Shown piece after piece: positions 52,369 through 60,715 of a stretch of DNA of 64,000 nucleotides. Under the pieces are notes generated by a model. It saw nothing but the letters and a program-made list of their open reading frames with translations. It had not been told where the DNA came from and ran no database searches. Where the stretch lies: contig WGLX01000004.1 of assembly GCA_016125355.1 (NCBI GenBank), forward strand, positions 48,287 through 112,286, written 5' to 3'. Positions within the stretch are counted from its first letter, which is position 1. Every line of letters starts with the position of its first letter. This DNA comes from Actinomycetales bacterium (GTDB taxonomy: Bacteria; Actinomycetota; Actinomycetes; S36-B12). The translations under genes and the position numbers were made by a program.

Positions 52369-53607
52369 CTAGTTCCTGCTCGCCTGGAGCTCGTCGTGGG
52401 GATCGTCGAGCCGAGCCATACGGAAGCCGCGCTTGCGCGAGATCAGGACGGCCGTGATGACGCCCATGAGCACCCCCGCGATCAGCACCGTCGGGCGCGG
52501 TCCGATGGCGTCGGAGGTCGCTCCCCAGGCAAGACTGCCCAGCGGCGCGGCCAGCGTGAAGGTCATGAGCCGGATGGCGAGCACACGACCGCGGAAGGGA
52601 TCCGCCACGATCAGCTGCGTCGCCGTGTTGATGGAGGCGACCACGCCGAGGAAGCAGGCTCCGATGACGACGGCGGCCACCAGACCGACGGCATAGCCCG
52701 GGGCCATCGCGAACACGATCAACGCGGCGCTGTAGACGACGAGGCCGATCGACACCAGACGACTCAGGGCGGGCGACCAGCGCGACCCCGAGACGATGGG
52801 CGCCGCGGCGAAGGCGCCGACGCCGAGGGCCGCATTCATGAGGCCGAGGGCCACGGGTCCGACGTTGAAGACCGCGCCGGCGAAGACGACGGTGAACGAG
52901 AACATGGGGTTGCCGAGGAAGCCGATCGTCGCCGCCACGACGATCGACATGATCAGCCCCGGCTGGGTCCGGACATAGCGCAGAGCACTGCTGAACTGCC
53001 GCGCCACGCTCGCCGTCTTCGGCGTTCGCACCGCATCCCGTCCTGCCCGCACGAGCAGGAGGGCGACGATGACGCAGCCGAACGACAGGGCGTTGATGCC
53101 GAACGCCCAGGACGGGCCCAGCGTGGCGAGCAGGACCCCCGCCAGGGCCGGCCCGATGGCCCGCGCGGCGTTGAACTGCAGCGAGTTCATGGTGACCGCG
53201 GACAGCAGGTCCTCACGAGGCACCAGGTCGTGCACGAATCCCTGCCAGCTGGGCATGCTCACGCCGTTGAGCGCCCCGATCAGCGCGACCAGGGCGAGCA
53301 GCAGGTACGGATCCCGGAGGCCGAGCGCCCACACCAGCCAGAGGCCCAGGGCGACCACAGCCATCGCCGTCTGCATGATGAGAAGGATCCGGCGGCGCGG
53401 ATGGTGGTCGGCGAGCGAGCCGCCGAACGGGCTGAACACGAACATCGGCAGGAACTGCGCCGCCACCGACGCACCGACCCACAGGGCGGACTCTGTCAGC
53501 TGGAACAGCACGTAAGGCAGGGTCAGGTTGAGCAGCCACGAACCCGTGTTCGACAGCAGCGCACCGATCCAGAAGATGCGGTAGTCGCGGTGCCGGAACG
53601 CATTCAT
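52369..53607 (-). CDS. MFS transporter (EntS/MFS_3-like)
   Basis: A 412-aa 12-helix transporter: MNAFRHRDYRIFWIGALLSNTGSWLLNLTLPYVLFQLT at the start, and SPFGGSLADHHPRRRILLIMQ, the loop 2-3 MFS signature with an acidic residue and Arg cluster. It most resembles export-type MFS_3 proteins (siderophore or drug efflux). It begins 17 nt after the stop of the alpha/beta hydrolase and precedes the LRAT-like gene. The three probably form a minus-strand operon. The substrate is unknown. Confidence 0.8.
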   Translation of the reverse strand: MNAFRHRDYRIFWIGALLSNTGSWLLNLTLPYVLFQLTESALWVGASVAAQFLPMFVFSPFGGSLADHHPRRRILLIMQTAMAVVALGLWLVWALGLRDPYLLLALVALIGALNGVSMPSWQGFVHDLVPREDLLSAVTMNSLQFNAARAIGPALAGVLLATLGPSWAFGINALSFGCVIVALLLVRAGRDAVRTPKTASVARQFSSALRYVRTQPGLIMSIVVAATIGFLGNPMFSFTVVFAGAVFNVGPVALGLMNAALGVGAFAAAPIVSGSRWSPALSRLVSIGLVVYSAALIVFAMAPGYAVGLVAAVVIGACFLGVVASINTATQLIVADPFRGRVLAIRLMTFTLAAPLGSLAWGATSDAIGPRPTVLIAGVLMGVITAVLISRKRGFRMARLDDPHDELQASRN

Positions 53608-53624
53608 GGACTGTCCTGCGCGGC

Positions 53625-54494
53625 TCAGAGGTGAGTTCGGAGGGTGGCGAAGCCGGGGCCGAAGGCATTGGCGGCCAACGACAGGTGCCCTTCGCCGTCG
53701 ACGAGGTGCGCCCGGGCCCCGGGGATCCGGGCGGCCAGCCACTGCCCATGGGCGAACGGCACCATGAGGTCCTCCGTCGCCTGCCAGACCTGGACGGGGC
53801 GCGAGACAGCCGTCAGGTCGAAGCCCCAGGGACGGGTGAACGCGATGTCGTCGTCGAACCAGCCCCAGATGCCGGTGGCCACGGACCACCGGATCTCGGC
53901 GGCCAGTTCCTCGCCGACCGCACTCCCCAGGTGGACCTGGTCGACGGCAGGGAGGAGGCTGCTCATCTGCTCGATGAACTGCTCCGCCGTCACCTCGCGC
54001 AAGGCGTCGCCAGCCTCGGTGAGGAAGGACTCCAGCGGCGCCTCGCCGTCGAGGGCGGCACCGAACTCCGCGATGTTGTCCTCGCCCATTCCCGCCAGGA
54101 AGTCCAGGTCGGCCTCGCCGAAGGGCCCCACGCCGGCCAGTGTCATGGCCGCCGCGCATCTCTCGGGCAGCAGGGCCGCCGTGGCAAGAGCGTGCGGCCC
54201 GCCGCCGGACCAGCCCATCGTCACGAAGCGCTCGTGGCCGAGATGGTCCGCGAGCGCCGTGACGAGCGGGACCACGTCGGCCACCGTGCGCCCGGGCTGG
54301 CGCGTGGACTCGCCGTACCCCGGGCGGACGAGCTCGGCGATCGTGAAGCCGTTCGCCGCCGCGGCGGCGACCATGTCGCGGGGGATGGGCCCGGCCGCCG
54401 GGGTGCCGTGGTGGTAGACGAGCAGGTGCTCGCCCTCGCCCTCGACGAAGAACTCAAGCCGATGACCGTTCTCGAGCATCAGGTGATCGAGCAT
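53625..54494 (-). CDS. Alpha/beta hydrolase
   Basis: A 289-aa alpha/beta-hydrolase-fold enzyme. Oxyanion segment HHGTPAAG follows the first strands, the nucleophile elbow is GWSGGG with the catalytic Ser, the acidic residue lies in ATEDLMVPF and the catalytic His in DGEGHLSL. A lid domain spans about 120-215. The ATG at 54494 is chosen for the GGAGGAGG ribosome site; the frame opens 21 nt earlier. Substrate not determinable: esterase, haloalkane-type or epoxide-type enzymes share this fold. Confidence 0.85.
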   Translation of the reverse strand: MLDHLMLENGHRLEFFVEGEGEHLLVYHHGTPAAGPIPRDMVAAAAANGFTIAELVRPGYGESTRQPGRTVADVVPLVTALADHLGHERFVTMGWSGGGPHALATAALLPERCAAAMTLAGVGPFGEADLDFLAGMGEDNIAEFGAALDGEAPLESFLTEAGDALREVTAEQFIEQMSSLLPAVDQVHLGSAVGEELAAEIRWSVATGIWGWFDDDIAFTRPWGFDLTAVSRPVQVWQATEDLMVPFAHGQWLAARIPGARAHLVDGEGHLSLAANAFGPGFATLRTHL

Positions 54495-54558
54495 CACGCC
54501 TCCTCCCCGGCTCACAGTAGGTCATGCGCGCGACCACCAAATGAGGTTGTCTGGGCCC

Positions 54559-55239
54559 ATGAGGTACACCCCGCCCAGGATCCCCGCCGATGTCGGACTG
54601 CAGAGGGGCCTGGACTTCCTGGCCGCCATGGACAGTCGGCGCAGCGTCCGCATGTTCTCGAGCGACGACATCCCGCGCACGATGATCGAGACCGCGGTGG
54701 CCACCGCCAACACGGCACCGAGCGGCGCGCATCAGCAGCCGTGGACCTTCGTCGCGACTGACGACCCGGAGGTCAAGCACCGCATCCGCGTCGCGGCCGA
54801 GAAGGAGGAGCAGGAGAACTACGAGGGCGGTCGGCTCCCGGACGCCTGGCGGGAGGCGCTCGCCCCGCTGGGCACCTCGTCGGACAAGGCGTACCTCGAC
54901 GTGGTGCCGTGGATCGTCGTGGCCTTCGCCCAGAAGTCGACACCGATGCCCGACGGTTCGCTTCGGAAGAACTACTACGTGACGGAGTCCGTGGGCATCG
55001 CCTGCGGCCTGTTCATCGCCAGCCTGCACGTGATGGGCCTGGCCACGCTGACTCACACCCCCAATCCCATGGGCTTCCTCACCGAGATCCTCGGCCGTCC
55101 ATCGACCGAGCGGCCCTGCATCCTGTTCCCGGTCGGCTACCCGGCCGGGGACTGCACGGTCCCCGATCTCACCCGGAAGCCGCTGTCAGAGGCGCTGGTC
55201 GAGGTGCGCGGAAGCGATCGCGGTACTGCCCCGGCGTGA
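54559..55239 (+). CDS. Nitroreductase-family flavoprotein resembling iodotyrosine deiodinase
   Basis: A 226-aa FMN protein. SRRSVRMFSSDDIP, TANTAPSGAHQQPWTFV, EKEEQENYEG, SVGIACGLFIASLHVMGLATLTHTPNPMGFLTEILGRP and VGYPAGDCTVPDLTRKPL closely follow the order and wording of mammalian iodotyrosine deiodinase. The active-site lid Glu and Tyr that bind the iodotyrosine zwitterion appear conserved (ENY), but the lid Lys seems replaced (LAPLG). It may reductively dehalogenate aromatic compounds; that is an inference from family resemblance. Divergent from the alpha/beta hydrolase. Confidence 0.75.
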   Translation: MRYTPPRIPADVGLQRGLDFLAAMDSRRSVRMFSSDDIPRTMIETAVATANTAPSGAHQQPWTFVATDDPEVKHRIRVAAEKEEQENYEGGRLPDAWREALAPLGTSSDKAYLDVVPWIVVAFAQKSTPMPDGSLRKNYYVTESVGIACGLFIASLHVMGLATLTHTPNPMGFLTEILGRPSTERPCILFPVGYPAGDCTVPDLTRKPLSEALVEVRGSDRGTAPA

Positions 55240-56173
55240 CACCGACGAGGCGCCGGAACGAGCGGTGCAGCGTCTCGACGGTGGCGTAGCCGCAGCGACG
55301 GGCGATGCGATGCAGTCCGTCATCGGTCCGCTCCAGCAGCTGCCGGGCCAGGTCCACCCGCACCCGCTCCACATAGGCACCCGGACTCGTGCCGACCTCC
55401 CGCGTGAACAGCCGCTGGAACGATCGCGGTGCCATCCCGACGTGCTCTGCGAGGGCGGAGATCGTCAGATCGGCGTCGGGGTGGTCGGCGATGTAGGCGA
55501 GCAGGTCGAGGATCGTCTGGTCGGATGCCCGCTGACCCGCGAGGTGGGCGCTGTACTGCTGCTGCCCTCCCGCCCTCTGCAGGTACACCACGAGGTTGCG
55601 CGCCGCCTGGGCGGCCATCTCACTGCCGTGGTGATGACGGACGATCTCCAGGGCAAGGTCGATACCGGCGGTGACCCCGGCCGACGTCCAGACCCCGTCG
55701 CGCACGAAGATCCGATCGGCATCCAGTCGGATCCCCGGGTGCTCGGAGGCGAGCTGATCGGCCAGGGCCCAGTGGGTCGTCGCCTGCCGACCCTCGAGGA
55801 GCCCGATCTCGGCCAGCAGGAGGGCGCCCGTGCAGATGGACCCCACGTCGGCGCTGCGCGCGGCCAGTCCCGCCAAGGGGGTGAGGAACTCCTCGCCCAG
55901 GGCCGCGTCTCCCACGCTGAGCCCCCCGGCGATGAGCAGCAGGTCGGGCCGAAGAGTGGGGTCGCTGACCGAACGGGTCGCGAACAGGAACGGGCCGGCG
56001 GCCGTGGTGACCGGGCCCGGCTCCCGCGCGGCAAGCTCGACGGAGTACGGCGGCTCCTCCTCCCCGTTCTGCGCGGCGAGGTAGTTGGCGAAGTAGAAGA
56101 CGTCCGCGGGACCGAAGACGTCGAGACCCTGAACCCCGTCGAACACCACGATGACCACCGATCGGCTGCGCAT
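55169..56173 (-). CDS. GlxA-type AraC-family regulator with DJ-1/PfpI domain
   Basis: A 334-aa regulator. The N-terminal DJ-1/PfpI-like domain (1 to about 190) has FDGVQGLDVFGPADVF and SICTGALLLAEIGLLEGRQATTHW, including the elbow Cys. Two AraC-type helix-turn-helix motifs lie at about 230-325 (LTISALAEHVGMAPRSFQRLF, LHRIARRCGYATVETLHRSFRRLVGVTPGQYR). The start is uncertain; longer forms begin at 56215 and 56272, with 56173 giving the usual family length. Its 3' end overlaps the nitroreductase by 71 nt on the other strand. Confidence 0.8.
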   Translation of the reverse strand: MRSRSVVIVVFDGVQGLDVFGPADVFYFANYLAAQNGEEEPPYSVELAAREPGPVTTAAGPFLFATRSVSDPTLRPDLLLIAGGLSVGDAALGEEFLTPLAGLAARSADVGSICTGALLLAEIGLLEGRQATTHWALADQLASEHPGIRLDADRIFVRDGVWTSAGVTAGIDLALEIVRHHHGSEMAAQAARNLVVYLQRAGGQQQYSAHLAGQRASDQTILDLLAYIADHPDADLTISALAEHVGMAPRSFQRLFTREVGTSPGAYVERVRVDLARQLLERTDDGLHRIARRCGYATVETLHRSFRRLVGVTPGQYRDRFRAPRPAPLTAASG

Positions 56174-56316
56174 CGGACCATCGTCGAGGGGGACGTCGTT
56201 GGCGTCAACGTCCATGCCATGGCGATCTGCGCCAGCACTGTGGTCACCTTTCTGGCACGAATCGTCATTCATTGGCCCTAGACGCCACAACGGAACCTCG
56301 GCATCGTGTCATGAAA

Positions 56317-56338
56317 CGCGATCTCGGTACTGATCGCG
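56317..56338. promoter_or_regulatory. Perfect inverted repeat CGCGATC-N8-GATCGCG upstream of a membrane protein gene
   Basis: Arms 56317-56323 and 56332-56338 pair perfectly across 8 nt. The site lies 31 nt before the start of the 237-aa membrane protein and in the region divergent from the GlxA-type regulator, so an operator is plausible. No known consensus was recognised. Confidence 0.4.
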
Positions 56339-56368
56339 CCACGCCGACATCCGATCCGGAGGACCGCC

Positions 56369-57082
56369 ATGACCATCACCGACTTCCCACCCACATCCCT
56401 CGACCACCACCCCCGTCGCCTGCCCCGCGCCGGCGGACTCGCGGCACTCGGCCAGGGGGCCGCATTCCTGGCGGGCATGGTCATGTACGTGCTCATGATC
56501 GCGCCGTGGGACGGCTACCGAGCGCCCGGAAGCTCGGCGGCCAGCAACGTCGCCCTGGTGGCGGAGCATCCGGTCGAGCTCCAGACCTGGTACGCGGTCA
56601 TCTTCATCGGCTTCGGCCTCGCCCTGGTCGCCGGCACGGTGACCCTGCACGGCCTGCTCCGGGAGCGGGCCCCGGGCTGGGCCCGCGCCCAGACCGCGCT
56701 CGGAACGATCTGGGCGACACTCATGTTCGCGGTCGGGATGACCGCCATCGCGGGCGTCGACATGATCGCCGGGCTTGCCGACACCTCTCCCGCGGACGCC
56801 GCATCGACCTGGCTGTCGCTGGACCTGCTCCTCACCGGCATGGGCGGTGGCATCGAACTGGTGGGCGGCCTGTGGGTCGCCGCGGTCAGCATGGGCGCGC
56901 TGCGGACCGGCCTGCTGCCCCGCTCGATCAACGTCCTGGGCCTGCTCGTCGGCGTGATCGGCGTCCTGACCACCACGCTCGTGCTCGCCGACGAACTGAC
57001 CGCGGCCTTCGGCGTCGGGGTGATTGCGTGGTACCTCGCCTCCGGAATCGCCCTGCTGCGCCGGTCCACGAGAAGCAACTGA
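56369..57082 (+). CDS. Membrane protein of DUF4386-like type
   Basis: A 237-aa protein with six helices: LAALGQGAAFLAGMVMYVLMI, WYAVIFIGFGLALVAGTVTL, ATLMFAVGMTAIAGVDMI, then GGIELVGGLWVAAVSMGALRTGLLPRSINVLGLLVGVIGVLTT. The pattern resembles the DUF4386 protein at 43437, and both sit beside a regulator. Function unknown. A 140-aa membrane protein gene follows 31 nt downstream with an AGGAGGAGAG site. Confidence 0.65.
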   Translation: MTITDFPPTSLDHHPRRLPRAGGLAALGQGAAFLAGMVMYVLMIAPWDGYRAPGSSAASNVALVAEHPVELQTWYAVIFIGFGLALVAGTVTLHGLLRERAPGWARAQTALGTIWATLMFAVGMTAIAGVDMIAGLADTSPADAASTWLSLDLLLTGMGGGIELVGGLWVAAVSMGALRTGLLPRSINVLGLLVGVIGVLTTTLVLADELTAAFGVGVIAWYLASGIALLRRSTRSN

Positions 57083-57113
57083 ACCCACGCGACGACGCAG
57101 AGGAGGAGAGCAG

Positions 57114-57536
57114 ATGTCGTTCCGACAGAAGAGCATTTCCATCACCATGGTGGCCCTGGTGGTCGCTAGCGCCCTGTACGCCGCCATCGTGATCCCGCGA
57201 CTTCAGGACGATGGGGCCATGGACACCGCCTACCAGGTTCCCCTGGCGGTGGCCGTGATCGTCCTCGTGCTGATCGCCGCCACCGGTCACGCGATCCTGG
57301 CGGCGAGGCAGCCGGGGGGGACGGGTCGGGCCGCCTCCGAGCACGAGCGGATCGCCCTGTGGCGGGGCCGCGCCGCAGCGGGCTACACGCTGGCGGTCAC
57401 GACAGTCGGCGTGGCGGGCCTGGCCATGGCCGAGACGGCGTGGTTCTGGATCGCCAACGCCCTTGCAGCGGCGCTGGTGCTGGCCGAGCTGGTGGCCGGT
57501 GTGAGCACGCTGCTCATCCTCCGACGCACCGGCTGA
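57114..57536 (+). CDS. Small membrane protein with four helices
   Basis: A 140-aa hydrophobic protein: helices around 10-28, 45-62, 90-110 and 115-135, with a charged loop between. No conserved catalytic motif was recognised. The ATG at 57114 has a clear GAGGAGAG ribosome site, while the longer frame upstream has a Cys/Arg-rich start unlike a protein. It is co-directional with the preceding membrane protein gene and converges on the DUF2254 gene. Confidence 0.65.
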   Translation: MSFRQKSISITMVALVVASALYAAIVIPRLQDDGAMDTAYQVPLAVAVIVLVLIAATGHAILAARQPGGTGRAASEHERIALWRGRAAAGYTLAVTTVGVAGLAMAETAWFWIANALAAALVLAELVAGVSTLLILRRTG

Positions 57537-57557
57537 GCGATGCGGGGCACGGCCGGG

Positions 57558-58928
57558 TCAGGAAGCCCATCGACCCTGGAGCGCACCCTCGACGAGCGCC
57601 TCGGCCCTCGCCAACCCGGCGAGCTCGGCCTCGTCGAAGCGCTGCTCGGCCACCGTGCCCTGCAGCCGCGTCAGCTGATCGGCAACCGCCTGCCGGTGGT
57701 CGGGACGCGCCGACGACGACGCGAGCTCCGCCAGGAGGGTGTGCAGCCGGACGAGCACGGCGGGATCGGACGCCCCATACCGACGCGGCTGGGACACGGC
57801 GAGGTCGAGGAGGTCCGCCAGCGTCGGTGCATCGACGAGGACGCGCACCCGGCCCTCCTCGTCCCGGAGCTGGCGGGGACCGGGATCGGCGGCGGCCAGC
57901 TCGCACAGCAGCGCACTGCTGTGCCCCAGCGCGTGGACGGCGGTCGTCGGGTCGTTGATCCCGGGAGACAGGGCCCTGACCGCGACGTCGGTCAGCTGCC
58001 GCAGCCCGAAGCCCAGGTCCTGTGCCGACGTCCGCTCGAAGCCGATGGTGAGCGCCCCGGCCACGTCCGACTGCAGCTGCGGGAAGCTCTCGGCGGGCAC
58101 GCCTCCCGTGCCGTCCGCTGCCCAGGCCCGCCCCACCGGGGTCCCTGAGACGAGGGAGTCCCCCGGAGCGCGATCGATGGCGAGGCAGACGTCGAATCGC
58201 CGGGCCGCATCAAGGAGCGCGGACTCGTCGACTGACGTCAGGAAGCCCGACCGGCCGGCCACGAGATGGGCCGCCGTCGCAGGTGGCGTGAATGCCGTCG
58301 GCGTCGGGTCGACGTGATCCCCGTCGGGGAGCGCGGCCGCCAGGGTGAGCGAGGCCTCCCGGTGGACGTTGCGGAGCATCGTGTCGACCCGGATCTCGCG
58401 GACGAGGTGCGCGAGGAACCCGACCAGCGCCAGGACGCTGGCCACCGTGAGCAGGTACGCCATCGTCACGGACAGCTGCGGGACGAAGTCACCCTGCGCG
58501 GCCGAGCCGGATCGCACGCTCCTCAGGACCGTCAGCGCGTACACGAACGTGGCAAGGAGCAGGGCCAACGTGCCCTGAACGACTCGATCGGTCGTGAACG
58601 TCCTCAGCAGTCGCGGTGAGAACTGCGAGCTGGCCAGCTGCAGGGTGACGAGGGTCAGCGAGAACGTCAGCGCCGTGACGGTGACCAGGGACCCGGCGAT
58701 GGCAGCCAGCACGGATCGGGCTGCCTCGGGGCCGCCGTCGAAGAGGTACGCGACGTGCGGGGCGAGCCCGCCCTCGTCGAGAGCGGCATCGAGTCGGGGC
58801 AGGGCCACGCCCGCGACGACCGCGACGAGGATCGCAAGGGTCGGCAGTGGCCACAACTGGGTCCGGATCGCGTCCCGGATCACGGCCCACCGACGCGACA
58901 CCGCGTGGCCAGAGGGCATGCGACTCAT
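57558..58928 (-). CDS. DUF2254 membrane protein
   Basis: A 456-aa protein with a membrane N-terminal half: WPLPTLAILVAVVAGVALPRLD, AAIAGSLVTVTALTFSLTLVTLQLASSQFSPRLLRTF and a YALTVLRSVRS region that matches DUF2254 closely. A soluble C-terminal half (about 185-456) with SGFLTSVDESALLDAARRFDV and ALSPGINDPTTAVHALGH is also typical. Function unknown. It might start 12 nt further in, at MPSGHAV. Confidence 0.8.
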   Translation of the reverse strand: MSRMPSGHAVSRRWAVIRDAIRTQLWPLPTLAILVAVVAGVALPRLDAALDEGGLAPHVAYLFDGGPEAARSVLAAIAGSLVTVTALTFSLTLVTLQLASSQFSPRLLRTFTTDRVVQGTLALLLATFVYALTVLRSVRSGSAAQGDFVPQLSVTMAYLLTVASVLALVGFLAHLVREIRVDTMLRNVHREASLTLAAALPDGDHVDPTPTAFTPPATAAHLVAGRSGFLTSVDESALLDAARRFDVCLAIDRAPGDSLVSGTPVGRAWAADGTGGVPAESFPQLQSDVAGALTIGFERTSAQDLGFGLRQLTDVAVRALSPGINDPTTAVHALGHSSALLCELAAADPGPRQLRDEEGRVRVLVDAPTLADLLDLAVSQPRRYGASDPAVLVRLHTLLAELASSSARPDHRQAVADQLTRLQGTVAEQRFDEAELAGLARAEALVEGALQGRWAS

Positions 58929-58978
58929 CGTGTCAGACGAACGCGGCCGCGAACCAGCCTCCGAGGGAGCGCCAGCCC

Positions 58979-59971
58979 TCAGGCGGGCCAGATCCGACGA
59001 CCGCCCCCCGGTGGGACGAGCAGGTCGACCGCGGCACGCTCGTCGTCCGAGAGCAGGGGTGCCGCACCTGCCTGCGCGTTCGCCACGGCCTGCCGCCCAT
59101 CGCGTGCACCCGGGATCACAACGCTGACCGCGGGATTGCTGCGGACGAACCGGAGCGCGAACTCAGCCATGGACTGACCCTCGGGGACGACAGACCGCAG
59201 TCCTGCCACCACGCGCCGGTCATCGAGGTACTGACGGTTCTGCTCGGGGTCGTTGATCCAGTTCGCTCGGAAGTCGTTCTCGGGGAAGATCTGATGGGGC
59301 GTGAACTTGTCGGCGAGCAGGCCCATGGCAAGCGGACCGCGCACGATCACGCCGATGCCGTTCGCGGCGCAGTACGGGAGCGTCTCCGCCTCCGGGGTCC
59401 GGTTGAGGATCGAGTAGTCGATCTGCAGGGTGTCGCAGTCACCATCGGCGTTGAAGTACTTCAGGAGCTCGAGATCACTGGTGCTGACCCCCCAGGCACG
59501 CACCTTGCCTTGCTCCTTCAACCTGCGGAAGCCCTCGATGAACACGTCGGTGTTCGGCTCCCGGTAGTTGATGTGGCACTGGATCACGTCGATGACGTCC
59601 GTGCCCAGCCGCTTCAGCGAGCCCTCGACGCCGGTGATGAGGGCGTCAACGGTGTCGTACTGGGACCGGTCCGCCTCGCGGTCGAATCCGGTCCAGCCGA
59701 TCTTCGTGGCCACGATGAACCGGTCCCGACGTCCCGCCATGGCGCGACCGAGCAGTTCCTCCGAATGACCGGCGCCGTAGACGTCAGCGGTGTCGAAGAA
59801 CGTGATCCCGGCATCCAAGGACACCTCGATCGCATCCAGCGACCCCTGGTCCTCGACCGGCCCCCACTCACTGCCGGCAACGGCCCAGAGGCCGAGTCCG
59901 GTGTCACTGACAGCTATGCCCGATCGCGAACCCAGCGGACGGGTGGTCATTCCGGATGACATCTGGTCCAT
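58979..59971 (-). CDS. Aldo/keto reductase
   Basis: A 330-aa TIM-barrel NADPH oxidoreductase with the catalytic tetrad D60 (FFDTADVYGAGHSEE), Y65, K90 (VATKIGW) and H133 (IQCHIN). VVIPGARDGRQAVANAQAG is the C-terminal phosphate-binding segment. It likely reduces aldehydes or ketones with unknown specificity. An in-frame Met also occurs at residue 8. Its promoter region is shared with the divergent nitroreductase pseudogene. Confidence 0.85.
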   Translation of the reverse strand: MDQMSSGMTTRPLGSRSGIAVSDTGLGLWAVAGSEWGPVEDQGSLDAIEVSLDAGITFFDTADVYGAGHSEELLGRAMAGRRDRFIVATKIGWTGFDREADRSQYDTVDALITGVEGSLKRLGTDVIDVIQCHINYREPNTDVFIEGFRRLKEQGKVRAWGVSTSDLELLKYFNADGDCDTLQIDYSILNRTPEAETLPYCAANGIGVIVRGPLAMGLLADKFTPHQIFPENDFRANWINDPEQNRQYLDDRRVVAGLRSVVPEGQSMAEFALRFVRSNPAVSVVIPGARDGRQAVANAQAGAAPLLSDDERAAVDLLVPPGGGRRIWPA

Positions 59972-60093
59972 GCTCGGCTCCTCACGATGGCGATGTGCTC
60001 ACTTGTCGACCATAGACCCGCGTCGCTGGACGATGGTCAGCCGACGGTGCCACGGACGCGAGCAGCCATGACGCGAGTGCCAGACTGGACCGC

Positions 60094-60700
60094 ATGGAGT
60101 TCTCCGAGGTCCTTCGCCGTCGCCGGATGATCCGCCACTACACCGATGAGCCAATTCCCCAGGACGTCATCGAGCGGATCATCGCCTCGGCGCTGCGAGC
60201 TCCGTCAGCGGGCTTCTCGCAGGGCTGGGCCTTCCTGGTGCTGACGGAACCCGAGGACCGTGCCCGCTTCTGGCCACACGTGCCGACCCGCGTCGAGCAG
60301 ACGCCGACCATGCAGCTGGCGCCGCTGGTGATCGTCCCGCTGGCGCACAAGGCCGCCTACCTCGCGCGGTATGCCGAGCCCGACAAGGGCTGGGAGGACC
60401 GCGCCGAGGCGCGATGGCCGGCGCCCTACTGGTTCATCGACACGGGCATGGCGTCCTTGCTCATCCTGCTGAGCGCCGTCGACGAGGGGCTCGACGCCCT
60501 GCTTCTTCGGCGTCCCCCCGGAGCAGCTGGACTCGCTCCGTGCCACTTTCGGCATCCCGGACGAGTACGCGCCCCTCGGCGGCATCACGGTCGGACACCG
60601 TGCACCGGACACGCCACCCCAGTCGCCGGCGGTGGACAAGCGCCGCCGTGAGCTGGAGTCCGTGGTGCACCGCGGCCAGTTCGGCCGGACCGACACGTAG
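60094..60700 (+). pseudogene. Nitroreductase-family gene interrupted by a 1-nt frameshift
   Basis: The first frame gives a normal nitroreductase start (MEFSEVLRRRRMIRHYTDEPIPQ, ALRAPSAGFSQGWAFLV, APYWFIDTGMASLLILLSAVDEGLDA). At the CCC run 60497-60499 the reading changes: the native frame runs off to a stop at 60651. Shifting by one base continues the family text (FFGVPPEQLDSLRATFGIPDEYAPLGGITVGH) to TAG at 60698-60700. Removing one C restores DACFFGVP. It is either a real pseudogene or a base-calling error in a homopolymer. Confidence 0.75.
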
Positions 60701-60715
60701 GGCCCCAGCAACGCG

